Shown: in pieces, positions 28,274 to 37,449 of the stretch | Numbering within the stretch: the stretch's first letter is position 1 | Layout: every line of letters starts with the position of its first letter | Assembly: GCA_035551675.1 (NCBI GenBank) | Contig: DASZMV010000018.1 | Span: 1 to 64,000 of the forward strand | Direction: 5' to 3' | Source: JAFECT01 sp035551675 | GTDB lineage: Bacteria > Pseudomonadota > Alphaproteobacteria > Caulobacterales > Caulobacteraceae | Length of the DNA: 64,000 nucleotides | The notes under the pieces: model-generated | What the model was told of the DNA's origin: nothing | Databases searched by the model: none | Seen by the model: only the letters and a program-made list of their open reading frames with translations | Translations under genes and position numbers: made by a program

Positions 28274-30073
28274 CTACCAGCTCGCCGTCACTTTGCACGC
28301 CGCGCCCGCATCGCCCAGCGGGATCGTCAGGGTGCTGGGATGGTCGGCCGTCTGGATCAGGCGGATCTGTTCGCGGTGCGCGTCGGCCGAGGTCTGGTCG
28401 GCCACCAGCTTAGGCGAGTTCCAGTTCTTCTCCACGCCCGGATCATTGATGCTGCGCAGCACCAAGCGCAGGCGCGAACCCTTCGGCGCGCGGGTGGCGA
28501 ACCACTGGCCGTCGTCGATGCGGTACTGGTTCACCTCGCCCGGCTTGAGCAGTTCGGCGTGCTCGAACGATTTGCGATAGCGCGCACGGATGCCGCCGTC
28601 GTCGAGGCTGTGCGCCTTGCCGTCCGGCGTCACCAGATAGAGCGAGTAGCCGATGTCCGCGTCCGGCCCGTCGATGGCGAGGGCCAGGTCGAGCGCGATG
28701 CGGCCGTCGATCTCGGTGTCCGTGTCGAAAGCCGCCGTATGAAAGACGAGACCGTCGCCGTGCAGATCATCGCCCGCCGGCGCCGGTTTGGGATCGGCGT
28801 TGGAGAGGTCGCTGGGATCGGAGATCCAGGCCCCGCCCATGGCGCCCTTGGCGTCGGCCTGCAGCACGCCCGAGCGATAGAGTCCGTCGGCGCCGCCGGC
28901 GGCGTTGAAATACAGTCTCTGCGTATGGGTGGTCGCGCCCGCGAGCGAGTCGGCGAACTTCCAGCACTCCGCGCCCGGGCCGGTAACGTAATAGGTGACG
29001 TTCTTCTCGAAGAAGGCGGGCTTGGGTCCGCCCGACATCGCCCAGCGGTACCATTCAGTATGCAGACGCAGCACGTCGAGCACGCTGGCCGGACCGAAAT
29101 GCTCGCCGTCCACGTCGGGCTTGGGGTCGCGCGTGCCGCTGTGATCCCAGGGCCCCACGACGAGGAAATAATTCGAGGGCTGCTGACCGCCGTTGTCGGC
29201 GACGACGTCCTTGTAGAAAGACAGGGTGCCGCCCTGGTCGCCGTCGCGCGCACCGGTGATCACCAGCTTGGGCATGTCGATCTTGGCGATCTCTTCCCTG
29301 GTCGGCGACAGGCCGCGCCAATAGGCGTCGAAATCCGGATGACTGACCCAGGTGTGGAAGGTCGGATTCGGGTTGCCGGCCTCGACGTCGAGGGTCGAGA
29401 ACGCTTTGCCCTGCTTGTACATGCGCGTGTAGATGTCGCGCCACAGGCCGCCGTTGGTGAAGGTCGAGCCATGGAACGGATGGCCGGTGGTGAGCGTGAG
29501 CCACTGTTCGTCGTAGGATCCCATCATGCCGTGCGCCATGGGGAAGTCGACGCCCAAGCGCACACTGGCTACCGGCGCGATCGCCACCAGGTGCGGCGGA
29601 TGCATGCCGGCCACCTGCCACTGGTCGCCGCCGGCGTAGGAGCCGCCGAACATGGCCACCTTGCCGTTCGACCACGGCTGTTTCGCCAGCCACTCGGTCA
29701 CGTCGTAGCCGTCCTGAGCGTCGCGCTCGAAGGGCACGAACTCACCGTCGGAATCGCCACGTCCGCGCACATCGACATAGGCGTAGACGAAGCCGCGCCG
29801 CGCGAAATAGGACGCGCTGGGATGCGAGGTGTCGTCCGGATAGGGCGTGAACATGAAGATGACCGGCAAGGGCTTGGTCTCACCGTAGGGCCGGAAGATC
29901 GTCGCATTCAGGTGCGCGCCGTCCCGCATGGGGATCTTCACGTTCATCTGCAGCGAGAGTTCGGACAGGGCCGGTTCGGCGTTCGCGGGCGAGGTCGCCA
30001 GGATGGAACCCAGACCGAGTGTCGCCGACAGCACGGCCGCGGCGCAAAGACCGCTACGCAATACGGATTTCAT
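28274..30073 (-). CDS. CocE/NonD (S15) family hydrolase, exported
   Basis: 599 residues with an N-terminal signal peptide ending near SPANA. The S15 start NVKIPMRDGAHLNATIFRP, nucleophile elbow GGSYAGGDQW (Ser), Asp in ITGARDGDQGG and His in VGPWDHSG define the alpha/beta hydrolase catalytic triad. A C-terminal jelly roll follows (KSFEHAELLKPGEVNQYRID). It is a relative of the protein at 9330-11222 but is not accompanied by the island element, so it is probably under different control. It may hydrolyse X-Pro dipeptides, acyl-peptides or esters in the periplasm. It starts at 30073 with GGGAGA upstream and stands 69 nt from the kinase gene on the same strand; a hairpin at 30110-30132 separates them. 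Confidence 0.92.
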   Translation of the reverse strand: MKSVLRSGLCAAAVLSATLGLGSILATSPANAEPALSELSLQMNVKIPMRDGAHLNATIFRPYGETKPLPVIFMFTPYPDDTSHPSASYFARRGFVYAYVDVRGRGDSDGEFVPFERDAQDGYDVTEWLAKQPWSNGKVAMFGGSYAGGDQWQVAGMHPPHLVAIAPVASVRLGVDFPMAHGMMGSYDEQWLTLTTGHPFHGSTFTNGGLWRDIYTRMYKQGKAFSTLDVEAGNPNPTFHTWVSHPDFDAYWRGLSPTREEIAKIDMPKLVITGARDGDQGGTLSFYKDVVADNGGQQPSNYFLVVGPWDHSGTRDPKPDVDGEHFGPASVLDVLRLHTEWYRWAMSGGPKPAFFEKNVTYYVTGPGAECWKFADSLAGATTHTQRLYFNAAGGADGLYRSGVLQADAKGAMGGAWISDPSDLSNADPKPAPAGDDLHGDGLVFHTAAFDTDTEIDGRIALDLALAIDGPDADIGYSLYLVTPDGKAHSLDDGGIRARYRKSFEHAELLKPGEVNQYRIDDGQWFATRAPKGSRLRLVLRSINDPGVEKNWNSPKLVADQTSADAHREQIRLIQTADHPSTLTIPLGDAGAACKVTASW

Positions 30074-30109
30074 CGCTTGGTTCTCCCTGACCGGGAGACC
30101 GTAGAGCAG

Positions 30110-30132
30110 AGGGGATAGGATGCCTATCCCCT
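30110..30132. other. Perfect hairpin between kinase and hydrolase genes
   Basis: AGGGGATAGG and CCTATCCCCT form a perfect 10-bp stem with a 3-nt loop (ATG). It lies 10 nt after the kinase stop. There is no T-tract on either strand, so it may be a 3'-end stabiliser of the kinase mRNA or part of the hydrolase 5' UTR. Confidence 0.6.
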
Positions 30133-30142
30133 GGCGTTCGGC

Positions 30143-32671
30143 TCAGGCCGCGCCCCGCACCTCGCCGTCCGCTTCGCGCGCGGCGGCGATCTCCTGGCTC
30201 AACGCCGCCAGCAGAGCGTCGGGCCGCAGGGGCTTGGAGACGTGGCGGTCGGCGCCGGCTTCCCGGCTGGCGTGCACGTGCTCGTCCAGCGCGTTGGCGG
30301 TGAGCATGATGATCGGAAGGCGCGCCGAATTCTTGAGATTGGGGGCGTGCTCGCCTTCCCATCGGCGAATCTCGCGGATGGCGGTCAGGCCGTCCATCAC
30401 CGGCATCTGCATGTCCATCAGGACCGCGTCGAAGCCGCCGGACTTCACCGCTTCTACTGCCAGCGCGCCGTTCTCGACCACCTCGATCAACACGCCCGCA
30501 GCCTCCAGGATCAGACGCGCCACGCGCTGGTTGGTCGGGTGGTCTTCGGCGACCAGCACGCGGACGCCTTCGAGGCACAAAGTTTCGGCAGCCGGCGCGT
30601 CGGATTGCGCGTGGTGCGTCGTCGCGCGCGCAAGCGGCAAGCGCAGTTCGAAAGTCGAGCCCTTGCCGGGCGCCGACTGGGCGCAGATGGCGCCCTGCAT
30701 CAGCTCGGCGAGCGAGCTGGAGATCGACAACCCCAAACCGGTGCCGCCGAAGCGCCGGGTGACCGAGGCGTCGGCCTGCTGGAAGCGGTTGAACAGCTTG
30801 GCGCCGGTGGCCTCATCGAAACCCACGCCGGTGTCGATCACGCGGAAACGCAACCGGTCGTCGACGCGGTCGACGCTGAGTTCGACGCGGCCGTGGTCGG
30901 TGAACTTCACCGCGTTCGACAAGAGGTTCGACAGAATTTGCGTCACCCGTACCGGGTCGCCCCGGTAGTCGCCCTCCGCCTCGGGCGCCACGCGCCACGC
31001 GAACGAAAGCCCCTTCTGTGCGGCCACCGCCTCGTGCAGGCGCGCGACGTGGTCGATCAGGGTCGCCAGGTCGAAATCGACGGCGTCCAGCGACATCTGA
31101 CCCGCCTCGATCTTGGAGAAGTCGAGGATGTCGGTCAGCACGCGCTCCAGCAGCCGCCCGGACGACACCACCAGCTCCGCCAGTTCGCGCGTGCGCTTGG
31201 TCTTCTGTTCGCGGGCCAGCACTTCGGACACCGCAACGACGCCGTTCAGCGGCGTGCGCAGTTCATGGCTCATATTGGCAAGGAAACGCGACTTCTCGCG
31301 GTTGGCCGTCTCCAGCTCGTGAGTGCGGTGTCGCACGCGGTCTTCGAGCGAGTTCATCACCTGCTCGACCTTCTCGCGTTCGGAACGCAGCGCGCGGGCG
31401 AGCGCGCCGATCTCGTCGCTGCGCGCCTCCAGATCCTCTACCTCGGCCAGAGCCCGGCGACGCTTGCGTCCGCGCCATGCGGCGCTCTCAGCCAGGCGTT
31501 GCAGCGGTTTGGCGATGTTGCGGCCCGCCAGCCACATCACGATCGCGCTCTGCGCGATGGCGGCGAGCGCGCCGAAGATCAGGATCCAACTCGCCGACTT
31601 CGCCGCCGCCGCGGCCAGTCGCGCGCGCGGATAGCTGATCATGAACCACCAATTCGGCCCTGCGAGGCGGCCGTAGGCGATGATGTTGCGCCCGTCGGGA
31701 CTGTCGATCACACCGGTGTCACGCTTCTGGGCTCGGATGCGGGCGACCGTCCGTTTGAGGTTCATGTCGCGTTCGAAACGCGCGACGACCAGGCCCGACG
31801 CCACGCCGGGTTTGGTGAAGCCGGGATAGGCGATCAGACCGCCGCGATCGTTCACGATCAGATTGGTCGCGCCGGGCAGGGTCTGGGTCACCGCATGCGC
31901 CAGATAGCCGTGCAGCTGGATCGACGAGCCGAAGGCGCCGACCTGTCGGCCGTCGATGTCGAAGGGCGTGGAGCAGCTCACGGCCATGCGGCTGTTCGTC
32001 GGGTCGCTCAACAGCGCGCGCAGCTCGGTGCAGCGGATCGTGCGGCCCGGGTTGTTCGCCTTCAAGGTGATCGCAGTCATCTCTTCGTGCGAGACGTCGA
32101 GGGTCCTGGGCGCCGTCTTGCGGTAGAACGTCAGCTTGTCGGCCCGATTGGGTCCGAACATCACCAGCCGCGTGTCGGGCGTGAAGAAGTAGAAGTTGTC
32201 GTAGTCGCTGCGCGCCGCCTCGCCGAAGTGACCGACCACCGTATAGGCGGCGACCAGCGCCTTCTTCTCCAGCATCGGCACATGCGCGCCGTCCGACACA
32301 TAGGCGCCGAGGCCGTAGGTGATGTCCGCTTCGTCGTCGCGCATGCCATCGAAGGAGTCCGCCGCGCTGCGCCGTGTGCCGTCGGCCTGCATCGGGAAAT
32401 AGCGGTCGAACAGCCGGTCCGCCTGGGCGTCGCTCATGGGGTTCATGCGCCGGCGCATGGCCGCGTCCGCGGCCATGTGCAGCGAGATCAGGCCCGAGAA
32501 ACGCCGGTCCTCCTTGTCCGTCCGCTCGCGCACATAGTCGCTCATGAACGCAACTTGGTGCTCGACCAGCTCGTGGCGGAACGCGAGATAGGCGGCGATC
32601 GTGGCGAGCGCGGTGACCAGAACGGTCATCACGCCGACGCTGATCAGGAATTTACGGGCAAGCGACGTCAT
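30143..32671 (-). CDS. Hybrid sensor histidine kinase with periplasmic dCache-like domain
   Basis: 842 residues. A first membrane helix at about 10-31 is followed by a long periplasmic sensor region of dCache type (about 32-355, with repeated VSDGAH and GRLAGPNWWFMISYPR segments typical of Cache domains). Then come a second helix (about 361-382), HAMP/linker, HisKA with phospho-acceptor His469 (FLANMSHELRTPLNG), HATPase_c (N box LLSNAVKFTDHG, GTGLGLSI), and a C-terminal receiver with Asp753 (LMDMQMPVMDG). The phosphate would pass from His to its own receiver and then to an Hpt protein not seen next to it. No partner regulator is adjacent. The ATG at 32671 lacks a clear ribosome-binding site. 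Confidence 0.93.
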   Translation of the reverse strand: MTSLARKFLISVGVMTVLVTALATIAAYLAFRHELVEHQVAFMSDYVRERTDKEDRRFSGLISLHMAADAAMRRRMNPMSDAQADRLFDRYFPMQADGTRRSAADSFDGMRDDEADITYGLGAYVSDGAHVPMLEKKALVAAYTVVGHFGEAARSDYDNFYFFTPDTRLVMFGPNRADKLTFYRKTAPRTLDVSHEEMTAITLKANNPGRTIRCTELRALLSDPTNSRMAVSCSTPFDIDGRQVGAFGSSIQLHGYLAHAVTQTLPGATNLIVNDRGGLIAYPGFTKPGVASGLVVARFERDMNLKRTVARIRAQKRDTGVIDSPDGRNIIAYGRLAGPNWWFMISYPRARLAAAAAKSASWILIFGALAAIAQSAIVMWLAGRNIAKPLQRLAESAAWRGRKRRRALAEVEDLEARSDEIGALARALRSEREKVEQVMNSLEDRVRHRTHELETANREKSRFLANMSHELRTPLNGVVAVSEVLAREQKTKRTRELAELVVSSGRLLERVLTDILDFSKIEAGQMSLDAVDFDLATLIDHVARLHEAVAAQKGLSFAWRVAPEAEGDYRGDPVRVTQILSNLLSNAVKFTDHGRVELSVDRVDDRLRFRVIDTGVGFDEATGAKLFNRFQQADASVTRRFGGTGLGLSISSSLAELMQGAICAQSAPGKGSTFELRLPLARATTHHAQSDAPAAETLCLEGVRVLVAEDHPTNQRVARLILEAAGVLIEVVENGALAVEAVKSGGFDAVLMDMQMPVMDGLTAIREIRRWEGEHAPNLKNSARLPIIMLTANALDEHVHASREAGADRHVSKPLRPDALLAALSQEIAAAREADGEVRGAA

Positions 32672-32756
32672 CTAAACAAAGAATCCGGGGGTCGGAACGC
32701 AATGGGCGTCCCTTCTAACTCCAGGTTGTTTAGATCAGGTGTACGGCGCTGTCGGG

Positions 32757-33488
32757 CTACGAATAACCCAGTTTTCTCATTGACTTGCCGCAGAGGGCCT
32801 GGAACCGCGCCTCGCGTTCCGGGGTCCATTCGAAGTCGGTGGGCCGGCCCCGCAGCAGGTCGCGCAGCTTGAAGCGCGAACGGTTAACGCGGCGGCTGCG
32901 CCGCTCCTCCCAGACCGCCTTGGACAGCGCGATCCCCGAGGGGACGAGCAGGCGCTCGGTCAGATAGTCGAAATCTTCGACCGCCTGCTCCAGGCGCACG
33001 ACGGGGACGCTCTTGTCGATGAGTTCGGAGGCGATGCGGTTCCACTGCCAGCACAACTTCTCGAAACGGTCGAAGCCCGCCCAGGCGTCGAGTTCGGCGT
33101 CGGTGTCGGGGCGAATGTCCACGCCCTTGGCCCAGTCGCTGTACATCTTGCGCAGCCAGTTGGACGCGATCACGTCGCGACCGTCGCGGGCCAGGTGGAA
33201 CAGCTTCACCCCCGGCTCCTCGGCGCGAAGCGCGGCGGTGGCGAACCCGACATTGGAGTTGACGTCGGCCACGATGGGCCTGGCCCCGGCTTGGCGGCGC
33301 ATGTCGGCCACGCCGGTGCGGATCTCATGGCGGATGATGGGGTGGTCGGGCGCGTAGGCGCTGACGCAGAAGAAGTCGCGTCCGCCGATGTGCTCGTGGA
33401 AGGCGCACACGTTCTCGGCGCGCCGCATCAAGTCGCCCAGGAAGGTGCTGCCGCTGCGGCTAGCCCCGGTGATGACCACCAAGCTCAT
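32757..33488 (-). CDS. Sulfotransferase family protein
   Basis: 243 residues. The N terminus MSLVVITGASRSGSTFLGDL carries the 5'-phosphosulfate-binding loop (GASRSGSTFL) of PAPS-dependent sulfotransferases. The 3'-phosphate-binding segment is suggested by LFHLARDGRDVIASN (Arg and Ser). It would transfer sulfate to an unknown acceptor such as a carbohydrate or lipid. It lies 86 nt from the kinase gene on the same strand and 39 nt from the FAD oxidoreductase gene, so it could be part of a longer operon. No PAPS synthesis genes are in the window. Confidence 0.88.
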   Translation of the reverse strand: MSLVVITGASRSGSTFLGDLMRRAENVCAFHEHIGGRDFFCVSAYAPDHPIIRHEIRTGVADMRRQAGARPIVADVNSNVGFATAALRAEEPGVKLFHLARDGRDVIASNWLRKMYSDWAKGVDIRPDTDAELDAWAGFDRFEKLCWQWNRIASELIDKSVPVVRLEQAVEDFDYLTERLLVPSGIALSKAVWEERRSRRVNRSRFKLRDLLRGRPTDFEWTPEREARFQALCGKSMRKLGYS

Positions 33489-33526
33489 GAAATCTTCCAG
33501 CCGACCCCGTTCTCAAACGGCCGCCA

Positions 33527-35140
33527 TCATGCGATCCGTCGCTTGAAATCCCTAATGATTTCGTGGGCCGCATTATGCCCGGGCGCGCCGGTGACGCCAC
33601 CACCCGGGTGCGCGCCCGACCCGCAGAGGTAGAGTCCCTTCACCGGCATACGGTGGTCGGCGTGGCCCAGGACCGGGCGGGCCGAGAACAGCTGGTCCAG
33701 CCCAAGCTGGCCGTGGAAAATGTCGCCGCCGACGAGGCCGAACTTGCGCTCGAGGTCGAGCGGGCTCAGCGCCACATAGCCCAGGACCTGGTCCTTGAAG
33801 CCCGGCGCCCAGCGGTCGACCGTGTCGATCATCACCTTGGCCACAGTGTCGCGATGGTCGTCCCAGGATCGCCCGCCCGAGAGCTCGGGCTGGACGTGCT
33901 GGCAGAACAGGCTGGCCACGTGGCGGCCCGCCGGCGCGAGGCTGTCGTCGAGTGTCGAGGGAATGACCATCTCCACGATCGGCGCCTTGGACCAGCCCTG
34001 GGCGCGCGCATCGACGAAGGCCTGGTCCATGTAGTCCAGGGTCGGCGCGATGATGATGCCCGCGGTCATGTGATCGCCCGCGTCGGGCAGGCAGGTGAAC
34101 TTGGGCAGGCCCGACAGGGCGACGTTCATGCGGAAGGTGCCGGAGCCGCACTTGTAGCGCTGCATCCGTTCGCGAAAGTCCGTCGGCTGCGCCGCGGGAT
34201 CGACCAGCTTGGTGAACAGCAGTTTCGGATTGAGGTTCGACGCGATAACGCGCGCGCGCAGGGTATCGCCTGCATCGGTGACGACGCCGACCGCCTTGCC
34301 GTTCTCGATCAGCACCTCTTTCACCGCGACGCCGGTCTTGATCTCGACGCCCTTGGCGGCGGCGGCCCTGGCCATGGCCTGGGTGATCGCGCCCATGCCG
34401 CCGACCGCGTGACCCCAGGCGCCCTTCTTGCCGTTCACCTCGCCGAAGACGTGGTGCAGCAGCACATAGGCGGAGCCCGGCGTATACGGGCTCGCGAAAT
34501 TGCCGACGACACCGTCGAAGCCGAACACCGCCTTGATCGGATCGCTCTCGAACCAGCCCTCGAGGTAGTCGCCGGCGGACTGCGCGAGCATGGCCAAGAG
34601 GTCGCGCTGACCCGCGATGTCGAGCTTGCCCAGGCGCTTGCCGAGGCCGGCCGCCTTGAGGAGTTGCGGCAGCGCCGCGCCCCAGCCGCCCTCGACCACG
34701 TTAGGCGGTGTCTGCAGCACCAGGGCGCGCAGCACGTCGGCGATCTGCTCCAGCCGTTCGCCGTAGGAGGCGAGGTTCGCCGCGTCGCGGTTGGAGAATT
34801 TGGCGACTTCGCGCTCGGTCAAGCCGTCGCCGACCAGCAGGTATTCGCGATCGTTCACCGGCAGGAAGTTGGAGACCTTGCGCTCGACGACGGTGAGGCC
34901 GTTTTCCGCAAGGCTCATGTCGCGGATGACCTTCGGATTCAGAAGGCTGACCGTATACGCCGCGACCGAGTTGCGGAATCCCGGATGAAACTCCTCCGTT
35001 ACCGCGGCGCCGCCGACCACGTCGCGGCGTTCGAGCACCGTGACCTTCAAGCCTGCCTGGGCGAGATAGAAGGCGCAGACGAGGCCGTTGTGGCCGCCGC
35101 CGATGATGACGACGTCGCGCTCGTTGGCTTGCGAAGTCAT
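33527..35140 (-). CDS. FAD/NAD(P) oxidoreductase, phytoene desaturase / PYROXD2-like
   Basis: 537 residues. The start ATG at 35140 overlaps the stop of the arginase-family gene by 4 nt (ATGA), so the two genes are translationally coupled. The dinucleotide-binding motif is VVIIGGGHNGLVCAFYLAQ (about 10-28), followed by VLERRDVVGGAAVTEE. The C-terminal FAD motif is LYLCGSGAHPGGGVTGAPGH. This is the PYROXD2 branch of the CrtI/amine-oxidase superfamily, not a carotenoid desaturase. Its reaction is not established. Position beside the histidine-degradation genes suggests a redox step on a related metabolite, but that is conjecture. No carotenoid genes are nearby. Confidence 0.9.
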   Translation of the reverse strand: MTSQANERDVVIIGGGHNGLVCAFYLAQAGLKVTVLERRDVVGGAAVTEEFHPGFRNSVAAYTVSLLNPKVIRDMSLAENGLTVVERKVSNFLPVNDREYLLVGDGLTEREVAKFSNRDAANLASYGERLEQIADVLRALVLQTPPNVVEGGWGAALPQLLKAAGLGKRLGKLDIAGQRDLLAMLAQSAGDYLEGWFESDPIKAVFGFDGVVGNFASPYTPGSAYVLLHHVFGEVNGKKGAWGHAVGGMGAITQAMARAAAAKGVEIKTGVAVKEVLIENGKAVGVVTDAGDTLRARVIASNLNPKLLFTKLVDPAAQPTDFRERMQRYKCGSGTFRMNVALSGLPKFTCLPDAGDHMTAGIIIAPTLDYMDQAFVDARAQGWSKAPIVEMVIPSTLDDSLAPAGRHVASLFCQHVQPELSGGRSWDDHRDTVAKVMIDTVDRWAPGFKDQVLGYVALSPLDLERKFGLVGGDIFHGQLGLDQLFSARPVLGHADHRMPVKGLYLCGSGAHPGGGVTGAPGHNAAHEIIRDFKRRIA

Positions 35141-36072
35141 GGGCGTTTCCCCCGCGACTGGAAGCCGGTCAGGACCTCGACAAACCACCGCGTGGCGGTA
35201 AGCGCGCCGATGTCGCCCACGTCGAGGCTGGGGTCGAACTCCGCCAGGTCCACCGCGACGACCAGCGGGTGGCTCGCGATCAGGCGCGTGGCGTCGAAGA
35301 AGGCGTCGACCGCCAGGCCGCCGGGCCGCGCGCCCGGTGCGGCGGGCATCTGGGCGCGGTCGATCACGTCGATGTCGAAGTCGACATAGATGGCGTCGCA
35401 GTGCGTCGCCAACCGCTGCAACTCGCCCGCCGCCACGTCGATGAGGTCGCGTCCGCGGCACTCGCGGATCGTGCGCACCGAAATCCCCGCCGCCTTGGCG
35501 CGCTCGTGCGCGCGCTTGGTGTTGGCAAAGGGCGCGAGGCCGATCTGGCTGATGTGCTGGCCGTTCAGGCCATCCTCCAACAACGCCGCCACCGGATTGC
35601 CGTTGGTCAGGCCGCAGTCGGTGTCGCGCAGGTCGAAGTGCGCGTCGAGCGTCAACAGGCCCACGCCCTGAAGATCGCGGCGCGCGCCATGCACACCGGG
35701 CCGCGTGATCGCATTGTTGCCGCCGACCAAGATGGTCAGATCGCGTTTTGCGACCTCCGCCGCCACCGCGTCGCGCACCGGCTCGAACGCGTCGGCCGGC
35801 GAGACCAGTTTCAGGTTCAGGTCGCCCGCGTCGTGCACGCGCAACGCGCTCAAATCCGCGTCCCGCTCGACGTCATAGACGCTCATTCGCGGCAGGGTCG
35901 CGCGCAGGACCTTAGGCGCGAGGTCGCAGCGGCCCGGCGTCAGCGACCGCTCCGCCAGCGGCGCGCCGATCAGGCCGATCGGAGCGTCGGGGTGATCTCC
36001 CACCAAGTCCGCGGCCGAGCGCCAGCCGCGGCATTCGGACGGCTCGGAAGGCTGGGCCGAAGAAGGGCTCAT
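35137..36072 (-). CDS. hutG: Arginase/agmatinase family hydrolase, probable formimidoylglutamase
   Basis: 311 residues of the ureohydrolase fold. Metal motifs DAHFDLRD and DFDIDVID are intact. The first motif, usually GGDHS or GG-H, reads GGNNAITRPG, with Asn in place of the first Mn-ligand His. This GGxNxxTRP form occurs in a subfamily I associate with formimidoylglutamase, but I cannot verify it here. It lies divergent from hutI by 94 nt, in a hut cluster that otherwise has no enzyme for the last step, so N-formimino-L-glutamate hydrolysis to glutamate and formamide is the most likely role. The symbol rests on context. It may also be an agmatinase-like enzyme of other specificity. Confidence 0.75.
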   Translation of the reverse strand: MSPSSAQPSEPSECRGWRSAADLVGDHPDAPIGLIGAPLAERSLTPGRCDLAPKVLRATLPRMSVYDVERDADLSALRVHDAGDLNLKLVSPADAFEPVRDAVAAEVAKRDLTILVGGNNAITRPGVHGARRDLQGVGLLTLDAHFDLRDTDCGLTNGNPVAALLEDGLNGQHISQIGLAPFANTKRAHERAKAAGISVRTIRECRGRDLIDVAAGELQRLATHCDAIYVDFDIDVIDRAQMPAAPGARPGGLAVDAFFDATRLIASHPLVVAVDLAEFDPSLDVGDIGALTATRWFVEVLTGFQSRGKRP

Positions 36073-36166
36073 TAGGACTTGCCGTGTTTCATCAAGGCAG
36101 GCGTTAGCCTAGGCTGGCCTTCGCTGTCCAATCCTCCCCCTCCGACCCAAGCCCCGACACCTTCCC

Positions 36167-37384
36167 ATGTGGGACCTGATCCTCGTCGACGCCCATGCCG
36201 CCACCATGATCCCGGGGGCGCCCTTCGGCGTGGTCCGCGACTGCGCCATCGCGGTGGACAAGGGCAAGATCGTCTGGCTCGGGCCCCAGTCGGCCCTGCC
36301 CGGCCAGCCCGAGGCCCTGGCCCAGGAGGTGCGCGCGCTGGGCGGCCTGTGGATCACGCCCGGCCTGATCGACTGCCACACCCACCTGATCTTCGGCGGC
36401 AACCGCGCCGGCGAGTGGGAGCAGCGGCTAAAGGGCGCCACCTATGAAGAGATCGCCCGCGCCGGCGGCGGCATCCTTTCCACCGTGCGCGCCACGCGCG
36501 AAGCAACCGAAGAGGAACTGGCCTTCTCCGCCGGCGAGCGGCTCGACGCCCTGGCGTCGGAGGGCGTCACCACCGTCGAGGTGAAGTCGGGCTATGGCCT
36601 GAACCCCAAGAACGAGATCAAGTGCCTCAGAGCCGCGGGCCGCCTCGCCAATCGCGGACGTGCGCGCGTGGTGCGCACGCTGTTGGCCGCGCACGCGATC
36701 CCGCCGAAGTACCGCGACCGCCGCGCCGACTATGTCGCCATGATCTGCAATCAGCTGATCCCGACGGTGGCGGAACACCGCCTGGCCGATGCGGTCGACG
36801 CCTTCTGCGAAACCATCGCCTTCACCCCGGCGGAAGTGGATCAGGTGATGGCTTGTGCCACGGCCAACGGTCTGCGCGTGAAGCTGCACGCCGAACAACT
36901 CTCCGACCAGGGCGGCGCGCAACTGGCCGCAAAGCATCACGCCCTGTCGGCGGATCATCTCGAACACCTGTCCGAAGCCGGCGCGCGCGCGCTGGGCAAG
37001 GCCGGGGTCGTGGCCGTATTGCTGCCGGGCGCCTTCCACTTCCTGCGCGAGGAAAAGCGGCCGCCCGTGGAACTGCTGCGTCGCTACGGCGTGCCCATGG
37101 CCATCGCCACCGACTGCAACCCGGGCACCTCGCCCTCGGTCTCGCCGCTCCTGATGATGAACATGGCCTGCACCCTGTTCCGCCTCACCCCGGAAGAAGC
37201 CCTGACCGGCATGACCCGCCACGCCGCCATGGCGCTGGGTCTCCAGGACGAAATCGGCACCCTGGAGGTCGGCAAGGCCGCCGACCTCGCCGTCTGGCGC
37301 GTGCAGGAGCCGGCCGAGCTGGCCTACTGGATGGGCGCGCACCTGCTGGCCAGCCGCTACTACGCCGGCGAACGCGCCGATTAG
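36167..37384 (+). CDS. hutI: Imidazolonepropionase
   Basis: 405 residues, amidohydrolase superfamily, the normal size for HutI. It opens imidazolone-5-propionate to N-formimino-L-glutamate in histidine degradation. Metal-binding DCHTHLIFGGNRAGEWEQR is intact, as are a His in the segment LLAAHAIPPKYRDR, a further His in KLHAEQLSDQGGA and the Asp in ATDCNPGTSPSVS. The start at 36167 (MWDLILVDAHAATM) lacks a Shine-Dalgarno, suggesting a short leader. It is the first gene of the plus-strand hut run hutI, M20 peptidase, hutU, hutH, and is divergent from the HutG-like gene. No HutC-like repressor gene was found in the window. Confidence 0.97.
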   Translation: MWDLILVDAHAATMIPGAPFGVVRDCAIAVDKGKIVWLGPQSALPGQPEALAQEVRALGGLWITPGLIDCHTHLIFGGNRAGEWEQRLKGATYEEIARAGGGILSTVRATREATEEELAFSAGERLDALASEGVTTVEVKSGYGLNPKNEIKCLRAAGRLANRGRARVVRTLLAAHAIPPKYRDRRADYVAMICNQLIPTVAEHRLADAVDAFCETIAFTPAEVDQVMACATANGLRVKLHAEQLSDQGGAQLAAKHHALSADHLEHLSEAGARALGKAGVVAVLLPGAFHFLREEKRPPVELLRRYGVPMAIATDCNPGTSPSVSPLLMMNMACTLFRLTPEEALTGMTRHAAMALGLQDEIGTLEVGKAADLAVWRVQEPAELAYWMGAHLLASRYYAGERAD

Positions 37385-37449
37385 GGTGGAGGCCCTTCGC
37401 CGCGCGCGTTAGACAGGCCCCGGACCAATCGTCCGGGAGGGTTTGTCTC

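Noticed and set aside
30242..32872. An 876-codon open frame on the plus strand opposite the hybrid kinase
   Set aside because: It is antisense to a clear kinase gene, has Arg/His/Gly-rich low-complexity protein with no domain, and arises from the high GC content.
36073..36166. A HutC operator in the divergent hut intergenic region
   Set aside because: No TGTATATACA-like palindrome is visible there, and no hutC gene is in the window.
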